Source of the DNA: Hypericum androsaemum
Taxonomy: Eukaryota > Streptophyta > Magnoliopsida > Malpighiales > Hypericaceae
Direction: 5' to 3'
Length of the DNA: 64,000 nt
NCBI GenBank assembly: GCA_963995505.1
Contig: OZ023187.1
Coordinates: 18,390,584-18,454,583 of the forward strand
A program made the position numbers and the translations under genes. Shown here one piece after another: positions 34,674-47,226 of this stretch. How positions within the stretch are numbered: position 1 is the first letter of the stretch; every line of letters begins with the position of its first letter. Below the pieces are notes generated by a model. The model searched no databases. It had not been told where the DNA came from and saw only the letters and a list, made by a program, of their open reading frames with translations.

Positions 34674-37600
34674 TCATTCCGAGGCCGCGTGATTCGATCC
34701 ATTTGTTGGCTTCTCGGAGCTGGTGCTCGATCTTACCGTGTACTCCGCCACCAGTTGCGAGAATGAAGATGACTTATTTTCCAACAACCGCGAGGGAGAA
34801 TCGAATTCCTCGATCAAACCTGCACCAAAGGGAGATATATAAGGGAAACAGAGTGACACAGAACTCGGAAAGATATATGCAGGCCTGTAATGTGATGCTT
34901 ACCGTTACTCAAGAGCAGGACCATATCACTGTCAAGAACAGACGTGATCCGATGAGCAATGGTTATGACTGTACTGTCCGAGAAGTGTTGCCTGAGGGTC
35001 TGTTGAATTAGATTATCTGTAGCTGTGTCGACCGAAGCGGTAGCTTCATCGAGTACCAAGACTTTGCTTTTCTTCAGTAAGACGCGACCGAGGCAGACAA
35101 GCTGCCTCTGACCCATGCTCCAGTTCTCTCCGTTCTCGGTCACTGCAAGCGCCAGTTTGATGTGTCAAAACTAGACTATAAGATGTATCGAGTCGTCGTT
35201 AAAATGGTAAGAGAGATAAATAACCTTCAGAATCTAGCTTCTTTTCCTTCTTCCTGACTTCGTCTCCAAGTTGACACTTGTCAAGAGCCTGAGACAATAT
35301 AAGAGATATGTGTTAGTACGCGCATTGGTCGATTACTGATGTCGGGAAAGAGTTCATATAGGAGTTAGGGACACACCTCCCAGATTTGTTCATCCATGTA
35401 CTCTTCTAGCGGGTCAAGATTGCTTCTTATAGTCCCTTCAAACATGGTGGGATCCTGAGGAATTATGCTCAGTTTCAACCGCAGATCGTGCAGTCCAATC
35501 AATGTGATGTCTACACCATCAATAGTAATCCGACCAGCCGTTGGCTCCACAATTCTAAAGAGTGCCTGGATTAGTGTTGACTTTCCACTGCCTGTTCTCC
35601 CAACAATTCCAGTTTTCTTCCCACCGGGGAAAGTGCACGTGAGGCCTTGCAGCACAAGTGGCATATGTGGAGCATACCGGACCTAAAATTACGGCAACAA
35701 GATCGTCAATTTGAATGACATTGGGAATGCGTGAGAAAAAGGGTCATCAACGAAGCCTATGAGGAATACAACCTGTAGGTTCTGAATATCAACTTCTCCA
35801 TGTGATGGCCATGAGCTAGCTCGGTTTGCTTCGAATTCTTCGATCACGAGAGGAGGCTCACTAGGAATAGACATGTACTGCAGAATTCTCTCTACTGAAA
35901 TTATTTTGTTTTCCAGTTGGCAGAGGTTCCATATCACCCAAGTTTGAAGCATATTCAGGTTCAACCCGTAGGTTACGGCCAGACCAGCGATGGCTTCATA
36001 ATGAATGGAAAACGTGAATAAGCATCTTAGTTGATAAGAAAAAATTGTTGCACAATACCATTTAATGAGAAAGAACTACTAACCTGGATTGATTCCATTC
36101 TGGAAAGAAATCAGGAAAAACAATGAGAAACCGAAAGTAATGGTGGAAAAGATATCTAAGCGGAAGCAAAGCCATTCCATTGCTCCAGCAATATGGAACT
36201 TGGGTCGAGAATATGCATCAGATAGCTTCATATTTGTTTCGGAGAATCTCGATTGTTGATCAAAGCTTCTGATGGTCATTGACCCTAAAATAGTTTCAGC
36301 AAAATGTTGAATACAAGGGGCTTTGCAGACTCCCACCAACCTCGAAAGCTCTCTAGCTGAAGATATGTAGTATTGCTGCGCGGAAAAAAAAATTGTGAGC
36401 ATGGCTATGGTTATCTGGTATAGAAATTACCATGGACCATATGCATCCAGAGAAAGGCAATCAAGTGCAAAGTGCAACCGAGTTAGAAAATGTTGATGAG
36501 AGGAAACATCATATATGAATTGAAATCTACTCCACTATTGTAGTTATATGCCAACGAGGGAAGGATTTGATGCAAGCACTGTGGGAAGCTCATAGGGTTG
36601 ATTTCGTCAACGGGAGAGGGTCTGCTCTACCTGATTGCTTCTGTGAATTCAAATTGTAGCATCACGTTTGATACTCAAAACTTCTTTTTGTTTGAAGTTC
36701 GTTCATTATTTTTCCTGACACTTTAATGATGATGTCTCCTTCCAGGAAAATTGTTCTGTCCTGTCCTAGTTAACCAGTGTTTTCCACCAGATAAAAAAAT
36801 TTCCAAATAAAACAAACGGAGTTCTACATCTCACATTTTTTTCCTCCAGTCTCTTTGATCCAATCCAAACATAGCATTCATTTATCACCAGCATTTCTAA
36901 GTACTCGCATGCGTTTTTCTAGCTTAACTCTTTTGATGCACGAGAAGCGACTTATGCAGAGTGAGTCCAACATTGTCAAGTAACTCTCTGAATGGTATTT
37001 AGTCTACTTACAAAAATTGAATTCAGATCAGAGCCAAACATTTTGCAATACATGAGAGGATCACTAGTGTAGGTGACAACTAGTAGCACATTATAGCAAA
37101 CTACATGGGCCCTTCATGTATTTTACCTTACTTTGTTTGGTATAATACCTTGAGGTAGATTAATTGAGGGAAACCACAGGATCTGAGGCTACTTTAAAAC
37201 TCGGTAGAAAAAACTTTGTTGCATTTATATGATGATGATAAAAAATGTACCTGATACCATATGCTGGTAGCAATGAGCGGGATAAAAACTAGAAAAACTT
37301 GCCATGCCACCTGAGACATCACTGCAATGATACCGAGAAGTTGGATCGAAGAGAAAGCGACTGATCCAACTGAAAATGCAAGTTGTGTATCAACTGCACT
37401 TTGGTCTGTAGATGCCTGCAAGACCGGAATTTTTTTTTTTGTAAATCAAAGCCACAAGGAAACACACAAGACCATCAACTGAAAGTTCCGAAATTCAAGA
37501 AGCTAGCTGAAGAAAGCTGAATGCAAAAGGAATTAACTTACTCTATTCAGAATGCGTCCGCTAGGCGTGGCATCAAAGAAAGACATAGGAGCCCGGAATA

Positions 37601-40600
37601 TGCAGTAATGCATTTTGTTGAAGAGTATTGTTGCTGTCTTGTACCCGGCCGTAACCAGAAGTGTGGACCTCGACAATACGCACAAAGAGCTTCCAACAGC
37701 CAAAGCTACATACACAGCCAGTAGCGTAGATATACTGACAAGTGGTTGGTCATCCGCCGACACAGGACTTGCCCATGCCATCCAATAATTGCTTCCGATT
37801 TGGAAGAATTGAAAGAGAATCTGTGAAAGTAGTATGAAAGGCACAAGAGCTCCTCCATATGCTGTTCTAATATAGCTCCAATACACTTGAAACCCAACAC
37901 GGCCTTTCTCCCTCTCCTCTTCTTGAACGAGTTGTCCTTTTGGGGCGGCATTCTCCTCTGCTTTACCGTTCTGTAAATTGTTGTTCCCATCTGTGTGTGC
38001 AACCCCGTTCTTCGCAACGTTGTCCTTGCTTATACCATCGGTTTGAGATGAATCAGCCTTTTTAGAATCAATGGCTGACATAGCTTCCTTGTGTGCACCA
38101 ACAAGCTCCATAAAATCAGACTCCGGACTCAGAATTTCGTCGTACTTTCCTGCCTGTGTAATTCTTCCATCTTTCATAACCTGAGCCAAAAATTAAGGTT
38201 AAAAATCTACAATACGATAAAACTCCTGGCTCGTTTAAGAAGAAACACAATCACTCACCAGAATCAAATCTGCTGCAGGTAAGAATTCAACTTGATGAGT
38301 GACATAAATAACGGTCTTCGACCGCAAGAGACCAAGCAAAACTTCCTACACATACAAATAGGAAGACCAGTGCTTTGAGTGAAACATGAGGAGGCAGCAA
38401 ATTATAGCGGAAAACAATGTACATCTTGCGAAGATAGAGGAATGCTAACCTTGAACAAATGTGATCCGGTGTGAGCATCCACTGCACTAAAAGGATCGTC
38501 GAAGAAATAGATATCAGCATCTTGATAAAGAGCTCGTGCAATTTGTATCCTTTGCTTCTGGCCACCACTCAGATTGATACCCCTCTCGCCTATCACGGTT
38601 TGGTCACCAAAAGACAGAATTTCCAGATCCTTTTTAAGGGAACACGCTTCTAAAATCCTCTCATATCTTTCTCTGTCCATCTCTTTGCCAAACAATATGT
38701 TCTCTTCGATATTTCCACTCATAATCCACGGGGATTGAGCGACGTAGGCTTTAGTCCCGCACACCTTAACTGTTCCTGATATCCTCGGTACTTCTCCCAG
38801 TATGCAGGATAGCAAACTAGACTTGCCTGAACCTACAGTACCACAAACAGCAACGTGAATACCTCGAAGTACCTTGAGGTTCAAATCTTTCAATGTTGGG
38901 TCCTCGGAAGACATCTCCCAAGAGAAATTTCCATCAACAACCTCGATCGCTGTTTCTGAAGTACCTCCCGGTAGCCTTTCAACTGCATCACTATTCAATT
39001 CAGCAAGGCGTAGAAAAGATGCAATTCTGTCAAAAGAAACCTTAGTCTGAATTATCATAGAGATTGTGTCAGGAAGATTGTAAATTGGTTGTTGGAGGAC
39101 CCTGAATGTTGCAAGAGCTGATAAGATCTTCCCCGACTCTAGTGGTATCTTCAAAATCACACAGCTTCCGAAGGTAACAACTGCAACAAATAAAGGGGTA
39201 CCGTAGAACACAAAACCGACAACTGCAGCATTGTAAACGTACTTCTTCAACCATCCTTCCTCTGTCTTTCTAAATTCGGTGATTTTAGACAAAAACTTCA
39301 TCTCCCATCCTTGAAGCTTGAGAATCCTCATGTTCCTCAATATTTCAGAGGTTGCCTTCATCCTCTTGTCTTTTGATTCCATTAGCTTTTCCTGAAACTT
39401 CTCTTGCAATCTTCCCAAAGGAAAGTTAAGCAGCATGACCACCAGGGTAGCAACAAATGCTGCAATACAAGCAAGTCCGAGATTTTTGTACAATATTGCC
39501 AATGCCAAACCAACCTGCAAGAACACTAACCACGCATCATGCATGTACCAGCTGAAATCACCTATCCTCTCCGCATCAACAGTCATGATGTTTATGATTT
39601 CCCCGCTACTCTGCCCTTGTTTCGACACGCATGAAAGCCTCAGGCCCTTTTCATAGATCATTGCAACCAGGGCTGCCCGGTACCTTAATCCAATTTGCTG
39701 CAATCTGAAGAACCAGTGCCTTTGAGAAAGGCACTCCACTACTTTTGCAATCAAAAAAGTTGAAGCCAAGAGATAACCCTGATCTTTGAACACGCCCCTC
39801 CCGTTCAGGCATTGGACGAGTGAATCAATGAGGTAAGGGCCTACATAAGAAGCTGCAGTATATACCAGTGCAAGCAGGCCAGTGAAAAGAATTTCCTTCC
39901 ATGATGAGAAGAACAATGCCTTCGCCAACTTAAATGTGCTAATACCATCAGCAGAACCACTGCTTGATTCAAGTTTACTACTAACCTTAGAGAAAGCCCC
40001 GACTATGCTATCACCACTATGAAGCTGAGGAACATCCTCGAGGTCTAGTGCCTTCTTATTGCCAAGAGCAATTACAGAACCCAGCCATGAGAATGTTAGA
40101 AGGCTAAAGAGGCTGGCATTTGCAAAAGGGGTAACAGAAGCACTCCCTCTTGACTTACTAGACTCCGCATTGCTACCAACACTAGAATCACCATTCAAGA
40201 GAGGCTCATCCAGGAGGCTTTCGGGGGACTCGCACTTCAAGAACCCCAAACCACAGAGAAACAAGCCACTCAAAACAGAGACTCCATCAGATACCAAGTA
40301 ATGAATCCCGGAGAACGAATGTCTCCGGTGAATCACAACGTCCACCACCAGAGAATAGCAAGAAATCGAGAGGTAGCAACCCCACCAAATTCTCAGCGAA
40401 AGAGGGAACTTCCTCTCCCTAGAAACAACGAACTGGGTATGCAAATAAACACCAAGTGCACCCCAGGAGAGTGTCCTAGCTGCTAAATCCAAAAGCTCCA
40501 CCAGCTCAACCTCAGACCACCGGTTCTTGTACCAATAAAAGTAACTAACCAGACACAAGACAAGATTAAACACCGACAAGCCTAAACAACAGACCAAGGT

Positions 40601-40828
40601 CTGCCCATAACAAATGGCCTTCCTCTTCCGACCAGCCCGCTCCTTGGAAAGCCCCTCATTTCTGCTGCTCCCCCAAACTCCAAGTTTCTTGAACACAGAC
40701 ACAAAAACCAAGGCAACCAACAGAAGAAGGTGCAATGATCCGCAGAACCCACGTAGGAAAACTGGTTCAAGGAGGAAATCCGTACCTGGGTACATCAGAA
40801 AATCCCTGTCCGAACCAGAAAGCTCCAT
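34674..40828 (-). CDS. ABCC-type (MRP) ABC transporter, ABCC3-like, intact
   Basis: Ten exons, all with GT-AG borders and consistent phases: 40828-38450, 38345-38259, 38180-37542, 37415-37251, 36375-36084, 35993-35773, 35682-35377, 35288-35225, 35142-34903 and 34819-34674. Total 4539 bp, 1512 aa, the usual size for plant MRPs. Order: hydrophobic TMD0, first transmembrane domain, and NBD1 with Walker [10 protein letters not shown] (663-671), LSGGQ (753-757) and Walker B IYFFDD (773-778). Then come a charged linker rich in K, D and N, the second transmembrane domain, and NBD2 with GRTGSGKST (1289-1297), SMGQR (1393-1397, the divergent signature usual in MRPs) and VLVLDE (1412-1417). The family pumps glutathione conjugates and other organic anions, usually into the vacuole. 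No lesions seen. It is the only clearly conserved single-copy gene in the window. Confidence 0.95.
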
Positions 40829-41074
40829 AATTTAGATGTTTTCGAAGGTGGGTTTTCTCCGAGACAAGAACTTTAAGCTATTTTCCCACTCCCTAGCGAT
40901 TACTCTTATATACAAGAGACCGTCAAAGTTGGGTTCTTTAGTGTGAGGAGCAAGGAAACGTGGGGGGCAAGAGTGAGTTGACGGAGAGAGCGAAGACCCG
41001 GGGACAGGGGAAGCTTTCGTTGTATTTCCAAAGGAAGAAGACAAAAGCTTTGAAGTATAACGAACGAGGGGACT
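40829..41074 (-). promoter_or_regulatory. ABCC 5' flank, shortened by a foldback element
   Basis: Only about 246 bp separate the ABCC start codon from the foldback element at 41075. The stretch is GC-richer than its surroundings. On the minus strand a TATATAAGAG box lies near 40916, about 85 bp before the ATG, a plausible TATA element. Confidence 0.5.
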
Positions 41075-42297
41075 CGGGATTTTTTCTCAATTAGGTAAAA
41101 AATATACATATTTTCTCTAAATAGGTAAAAAGTTATACATATTTCCAAAATAGGTTGAAAGATTATTTAATATTAAAAAATAATGAAGGAGGCGCCCCAA
41201 CAAATTGGCGCCTCGAGTGTGAACACATCTCACAAACCTGTACATGTCAGAAGGTTTGGAAAAAAATATATATATAAAGGAGGCGCCCCAACAAGTTGGC
41301 GCCTCCAATTTTTTTTTTCAATCCGTAAATTTGCCATACAGGTTTGATTCAATTCGTAAATTTATTCCAATACTTTGATCTGAATTTATCAAAAAAAATT
41401 CAATTCGTAAATTTGCTATGAAGGTTTGACTCAATTTGTAAATTTATCCCAATACTTTTATCTGAATTTATCAAAATATACTTATATTTTTACTTGCAAT
41501 AGTATAAAATAATAAAAACAACTTAAATGGACAACTATTTAAAAAAAAATCAAGTGGAGGCGCCAAACAACCAGGGCGCCTCCTTTAATGATTTTTTTAC
41601 TACTTTATTAAAAATTAAATTTCAAGATAAATCTTACAATAAGGGAGAATCAAGATAATAATCTTAAAATTTAAATACAAGAGTTTTTTTTGAAAGAGTT
41701 ATCTTAAAAATTAAATTTCAAGATATAGATTGCATTTAATTTTCTATTTATTGCAACATTTGGCTAAAAATAAATCTACAAAAAGCATTAAAAAACTCCT
41801 TAAAAAGACCATTAAAGGAGGCGCCCTAGTTGATTGGCGCCTCCACTTGATTTTTTTTATTAGGTTATTTGTATTATTTTATCCTATTGCAAGTAAAAAT
41901 ATAAGTACATTTTGATAAATTCAGATCAAAGTATTAAGATAAATTTACGAATTGAGTCAAACCTTCATGGCAAATTTACGAATTGAATTTTTTTGATAAA
42001 TTCAGATCAAAGTATTGGGATAAATTTACGAATTGAATCAAACCTTCATGGAAAATTTACTGAAAAAAAAAATTGGAGGCGCCAACTTGTTGGGGCGCCT
42101 CCTTTATATATATATATTTTTTCCAAACCTTCTGACATGAGATGCGTTCACACTCGAGGTGCCAATTTGTTGGGGCGCCTCCTTCATTATTTTTTAATAT
42201 TAAATAATCTTTCAACCTATTTTGGGAATATGTATAACTTTTTACCTATTTAGAGAAAATATGTATGTTTTTTACCTAATTGAGAAAAAATCCCGTC
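41075..42297. mobile_element. Foldback (long-TIR) element with six GGAGGCGCC hairpins
   Basis: Two inverted arms of roughly 490-520 bp (about 41075-41595 and 41810-42297) flank a unique centre of about 210 bp. The outer ends read CGGGATTTTTTCTCAATTAGG and its complement. Each arm carries three modules in which GGAGGCGCC and GGCGCCTCC (or close variants) face each other across about ten bases. They lie near 41189, 41279 and 41556 and, mirrored, near 41818, 42075 and 42155. There is no coding sequence. I could not find a clear target duplication. It is a non-autonomous DNA transposon, possibly Mutator-like by TIR length. Confidence 0.85.
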
Positions 42298-43120
42298 CTT
42301 TTCCCGGGAAAATAGCGTGGAACTTTACAATTAGAGGCGGAAATTTAGAAAATAGATATTGACGCGGTACAGATAATTAGATTATAATCTAATTTAAGTC
42401 TGAGTAGAATAGTATTTTTAACGGATGTTATTTAACACATGCATATAGTTGAATTTAAAGTATTTTGGTTAAATTATAACTACTCATTTATTAATTGATC
42501 GAAGTATTTGTTAATAATAAAAATTTTGATTTGCTTAGAACTCGGTATACCCCAACTTATTATAGGTACCTTAGAACTCTATTTCCGATGTCTCTCATAA
42601 ATAAGAGAATAATATTAGGAATTTGGCTTGGCTTTTGACAATTTAGGCTCGATGCATGATCTCGTATTTGACCAATTTTGTGGATATCAAGTCTGTGCGA
42701 TGTGGGACCACCTAAAGTTGGCAATCAGTAGCCAATTTGGTCAGGCACGAGTGTTGAATATTAAAACCATGTATTGGTATTTGTGAGCATTGTTTGGTCC
42801 CCAAGGAAACATCTTTCACTGGATGGCCCACAAAACAGAGGGGACCATTCCAATTATTAAACGACTATAGTGGGAGGGGAATTTGGGTTGTATTATGTTC
42901 AACCTCTTTTTTTTAATGAATAAGTGACTTATATTTATAGTTATATATTTACATCTTGTTACATACTAGAGATAACGTAGCTCACCTATTACGAGGATGG
43001 GATAGGATTTGATACTTGAGGTCCACTCCAGCATGGTGCTGGAAGATTTTTACTGAAAGACATGCGGAAATTTTTTTGCAAAAATGGAGAACCATGGGGG
43101 AAAAATAAAAAAAACTCACA
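42298..43120. other. Intergenic DNA, no gene seen
   Basis: AT-rich spacer with no recognised feature. Confidence 0.5.
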
Positions 43121-43123
43121 ACT

Positions 43124-43325
43124 ATTGAATCGTAACTGAGTAAACCATTGTATTATAACTGTGTAAACTATTGTATCGTAACTGGCTAAACCATTGTATC
43201 GTAACTGGGATGGTCCCGATTTATCCGGGACGGGATAAATACGTACCATTGTATCGTAACTAAGTAAACCATTGAATCGTAACTGAATAAACCATTGAAT
43301 CGTAACTGAATAAACCATTAGATCG
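43124..43325. repeat. 21-bp tandem repeats (ATCGTAACTGARTAAACCATTG type)
   Basis: About eight imperfect units combine RTCGTAACTG and TAAACCATTG. They are interrupted once by about 45 bp containing the palindrome-like GTCCCGATTTATCCGGGAC. No coding role. Confidence 0.8.
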
Positions 43326-43499
43326 TTCAGGACGGTCCTGGTTAGATTTGGCTTTCCAGGACTAAATCTGCTTCCTACGAGGATTACACTAAGGGGATCT
43401 CAGTCAAGAGAATCCAAAAAAAGTAAAAGATCTTGGCCACCAAAATCATTTAGACAATCTGACCCTATTAACCATTGTTTAGCCCTAATAAGAATGGTG

Positions 43500-43835
43500 T
43501 GTAAGAGGAGTTGTTGATCAACTTCGGTTAGTTTTAGTATTCGGAACGAACGACCAAATAAACGTCATCGGTCATACTTGTACGTTGAATTTTCACTATA
43601 AATATATATGTATCATTAATAAAATTTTACTCATAAAACATACTATATCACAATATCATTAGTGTTTGATTTAATTCAAAATATATATGTATCATTAATA
43701 AAATTTTACTCATAAAAAAAAATACTATATCACAATATCATTAGTGTTTGATTTGATTCAAAATATTGCTTACAAATGGATAAGATTTATTTTTTTGGGT
43801 AAGCATAAGATATATTATATGCTCCGTGAAAAAAT
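43500..43835. repeat. Inverted copy of a P450-spacer repeat, with an internal tandem duplication
   Basis: The reverse complement aligns with 21190-21420 and 54130-54360 (shared words GTTTGGTCGTT, TCCGAATACTAAAATTAAC and CATTAGTGTTTGATT). Here an inner unit of about 80 bp carrying TAATAAAATTTTACTCATAA is present twice. It is a dispersed element of unknown class. Confidence 0.75.
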
Positions 43836-44250
43836 AGTCGAGACGGACATTACATATCAGGGTTGTTTGGCACAAATGTGTAACAACAGTAAGTTTACCG
43901 TGGGGAAAGTTTTAGTGAGGCCTATAGCTGCATCCCGTCGTCTTGCACGGGGGTTGTCACATCTAGATGCTATGTATCTATTATTTAAAATATTAATACA
44001 ATATCTTAACTTATAAAAATAGTAACTTATAAAAAATAGTTAGTTTAATTATTTACTATTTTTTACAATTTATTTTTGAAAAATAAAAGTTTAATTTTCC
44101 AAAAAATATCATAGTTGTTTGAGGAGAACAAACATATCAAGCATGCTATCCAGAAAAGAATAGCATGTTGGGAAATATGTTTTTGACTAGTTCTCCCGAC
44201 CCATCCATTTATTATATCTATACAAAATCCTTATAAACGTCATATGTAAG
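43836..44250. other. Intergenic DNA, no gene seen
   Basis: A frame at 43744-44016 overlaps the repeat and has no recognisable protein content. Confidence 0.5.
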
Positions 44251-44255
44251 TCACC

Positions 44256-44515
44256 TGTAACGGACTAAGGCAGAAGAATAAACAAAGCTGGGCTTACGGG
44301 TCATTGGGCTTGTTGTAGGCTAAGGCCCAAATAGAGATTACACTTGTATAAATAGATAATTCTGTACAAACTCAGGGATCATTCGGAAATAATGCCATAA
44401 CAGGAACGATAACCGTTTCCTCTTCTTCCTACTCACTCTCTTCTCTATCTCTCTCTCTCTCTAATTCTTTCCCAAATCTTTCTATTCTTGAACCCTAATT
44501 CCCGGGATTGTTACA
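44256..44515 (+). repeat. 5' LTR of the gypsy element
   Basis: Begins TGTAACGGACTAAGGCAG. It carries TATAAATAGATA near 44347 as promoter and a CT microsatellite near 44446-44462. Confidence 0.93.
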
Positions 44516-44557
44516 AATTGGTATCAGAGCCAGTGATCTCTCGGATTACAAGGCAAA

Positions 44558-46487
44558 ATGACTCGTTGGAGCGATATGGAGGAGCATGTTCGAGCGCTTG
44601 AGCAAGGTTTGGCCAGGCAATCGGAGGTGATTCTTGATGAATCAAACCAGAGACGAAGGCAGTTCGTGGAGCTGCAACGTACCTCTGAGGAGCATCGTGT
44701 CGAATCAATGGCGAAGCTCGACGATAACGCCACACGGGTGACTAGGGTTGAGGCGCGATTGGACCAGGTGCTTGATACTCTCAAGTCATTAGTAGCAGCG
44801 AAGGAGAAGACTCCGATGGAGGATCGAAGGTCTCCCTTGCTACCGTTGCCGACGGAGAGGCCGTGAGGAGTCGAGCCCAGTGGGACGAGGACGGCGGTTG
44901 TGGGAGACAACACCACTCCGGAGGTTGAAGAGACGCCGCGACCCAGGCGTAATGTGGAGAACCCCCAAAATCCCCAGGTAAACTTTCCTATGCCAAGAAT
45001 TGAAATTCCCCTGTTTGGCGGTGAAAACCCTAGATCGTGGATCAGGCGTTGCGAAAAGTATTTCTTGGTGCATAATGTTCCTGAGAATAGGAAGTTGAGC
45101 TTGGGCAGATACATGGTATATGTCTTGGATCTTGGGTAATGAGGATGCAGGTTGGAGGGAGTTTAAGGAGGCCCTTTGCACAAGATTTGGGGACAAAGGG
45201 TATGATTCAGTAGTTCAGGACTTTAACCAATTGAAACATCATGGTAGTGTTGAGGAATATGTCAGTAAGTTTGAGGAACTTAAGGCATTGATGTTGGTGG
45301 AGAATCGATTCTTGACGGATAGATACTTCACCTCTAGCTTCATAGCCGGGCTGGAAGAAGATGTGCAGGCTCTAGTGAGGGCATCTAGACCTGTTTCTCT
45401 TGCTGAAGCTATTCGCTTGGCCAAGTTAAATGCGACTGCAATTGGGGCATTATTCAAGAACAAGCCAGCTTACAGAGCAGCTGATAGTGGAAGTGCAGCT
45501 CTAGTTTCTTCTTGGGGTAGTGGGAGCAAGAGTGGAAGTGGTGGATCAGTGGCGTCTACTGGAACTAGTAGTGTGAATAATGGGAAGAATTATAGGAATC
45601 CTAACTGCTATACATGTGGAGAAAAGTGGTTCAAGGGTCATGTTTGCGCAAACAAGAAGGATCATTCTCTACATATGTTAGATGAAGTAGAAGATGAGGA
45701 AGTATGGGAGGATATGAAGCATGATCATGAGGCCATTATATCCTTGCAGGTAGTTGAGGGAGTGGACAAGTCTACAAGGAATGGAACACTTAAAATCTTG
45801 GGAAAAAGTCAGGAGAAACCATTGCTCGTGTTATTAGATTCTGGTAGTACTTTTAGTTTTGTCGATAAGGCAGTGGTGCAATTACTTTCCTTGCAATCTG
45901 AAACAACTGCTGCGGTGGAAGTGACTATAGCCAATGGCGAAAAGATGACAAGCAAGGAAAGGTGTAAAGGGTTTCGATGGGAAATGGGGGGTCAACAATT
46001 CCAGAGTGACCTTCGGATATTGAAATTGGGAGGTTATGATGTGGTTCTCGGGACAGATTGGATGCGTGGAGACAAGCCCGGAACTTCACTTGAGTTTGAC
46101 TTTTGGCAAATGCGTGCAATACTTAAGAAGAATGGGAAGTCTATTGTCTTGAAAGGTCTGACGGAACCGGAACTTCAGCAGCTGCAATTGACTCGACCTC
46201 ATCTCTCTGATTCTGATATGGCACTCATGGAGTGTCACCAACGACAAGACTATGCGAGGAAGATTGGGGTTGATTCAGTAGTGGAAGTATATGGGCTGAT
46301 TGGTGATGGAAAAGGACAGTTTCAATCAGCCAAGGAGGGTGCAGCAACTGCAATTTCTGCAAGTCCTTCTTTCTCTCTTTGTTTGCAGCAGTGTCTATCA
46401 ATTGTTGCATTCTTGGCTGACAGAGCTGGGACATTGAAGCTGATTAAGGAGAATTTGACAGCAGCACAGCATTGTATGAAGATGTAA
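44558..46487 (+). pseudogene. Gypsy gag-protease, joined to deleted pol
   Basis: The ATG at 44558 starts a coiled-coil-like gag N-terminus. An in-frame TGA at 44864 (probably from CGA) and a frameshift near 45115 break it. From 45123 the capsid frame continues (WREFKEALCTRFGD), with a zinc-finger-like CYTCGEKWFKGHVC and retropepsin LLDSGSTFSFVD (about 45832). After about 46370 the frame runs into integrase C-terminal sequence (LADRAGTLKLIKENL) and ends at 46487. The jump from the region after protease to the end of integrase shows the deletion point. Confidence 0.85.
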
Positions 46488-46934
46488 GCAGATAAGAGGC
46501 GTTCTGAACGTCAATTCCAGGTGGGTTACTTTGTTTATCTGAAGCTGCAGCCGTATCGACGAACAACCATAGTTGTAAGGAAGAAATTAAAGTTGGCTAC
46601 TAAGTTCTACGGGCCATTTGAGGTTCTACAGAAGGTCGACCCAGTTTCTTACAGATTGTAGCTTCCTAGTTCAAGCAGCATTCACCCCGTGTTTCATGTT
46701 TCGCTGCTCAAGAAAGGCCTACCTACGCCTACAACTCCGACTTTGCCTGAGGTTGGATCACAGGGAGAAGTGTTGGTTTATCCAGACCAAGTGTTGGCTT
46801 CGAGGCAGGTGGAGAGGGGAAATCACATGGTAGATCAAGTGTTGGTCTCTTGGACAAATTTGGCAAATAATGACGCAACTTGGGAAGATGTGGTGGATCT
46901 GAAGTCTCGTTTTCCAGAAGTGGCTCTACCTTAA
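46488..46934 (+). pseudogene. Integrase C-terminus and chromodomain remnant
   Basis: Broken frames encode RSERQFQVGYFVYLKLQPYR and FYGPFEVLQKVDPVSYRL. The tail has HPVFHVSLLKK, then VLVSWTNLANNDATWEDV, the chromodomain end typical of plant chromoviruses. An in-frame TAG interrupts near 46660. In intact relatives the chromodomain directs integration to heterochromatin. Confidence 0.85.
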
Positions 46935-46977
46935 CCTTGGGGACAAGGTTTCTTCAAAGGGAGAGGCTGTAACGGAC

Positions 46978-47221
46978 TAAGGCAGAAGAATAAACAAAGC
47001 TGGGCTTAAGGGTCATTGGGCTTGTTGTAGGCTAAGGCCCAAATAGAGATTACACTTGTATAAATAGATAATTCTGTACAAACTCAGGGATCATTCGGAA
47101 ATAATGCCATAACAGGAACGATAACCGTTTCCTCTTCTTCCTACTCACTCTCTTCTCTATCTCTCTCTAATTCTTTCCCAAATCTTTCTATTCTTGAACC
47201 CTAATTCCCGGGATTGTTACA
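46978..47221 (+). repeat. 3' LTR of the gypsy element
   Basis: Same as the 5' LTR apart from one substitution and a shorter CT tract. It is followed directly by the target duplicate TCACC. Confidence 0.93.
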
Positions 47222-47226
47222 TCACC

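Larger units (their letters stand above)
44251..47226 (+). mobile_element. Ty3/gypsy chromovirus, internally deleted, young
   Basis: LTRs 44256-44515 and 46978-47221 start TGTAAC and end GTTACA. They differ by about one substitution (GCTTACGG against GCTTAAGG) plus a 16-bp length change around a CT run. Target duplication TCACC lies at 44251-44255 and 47222-47226. The primer site TGGTATCAGAGCC starts at 44519, and a purine tract AAAGGGAGAGGC lies just before the 3' LTR. The inner part is only about 2.46 kb. It has gag and protease, then the C-terminal end of integrase and a chromodomain, with reverse transcriptase, RNase H and the integrase core gone. Confidence 0.94.

Noticed and set aside
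41075..42297. Foldback repeats considered as a CRISPR-like array or gene
   Set aside because: The modules are irregularly spaced, mirrored about a centre and lie in a plant genome with no cas genes; long-TIR transposon explains them.
43744..44016. A 90-codon open frame
   Set aside because: Half lies in a dispersed repeat and the rest has no family features or supporting promoter.
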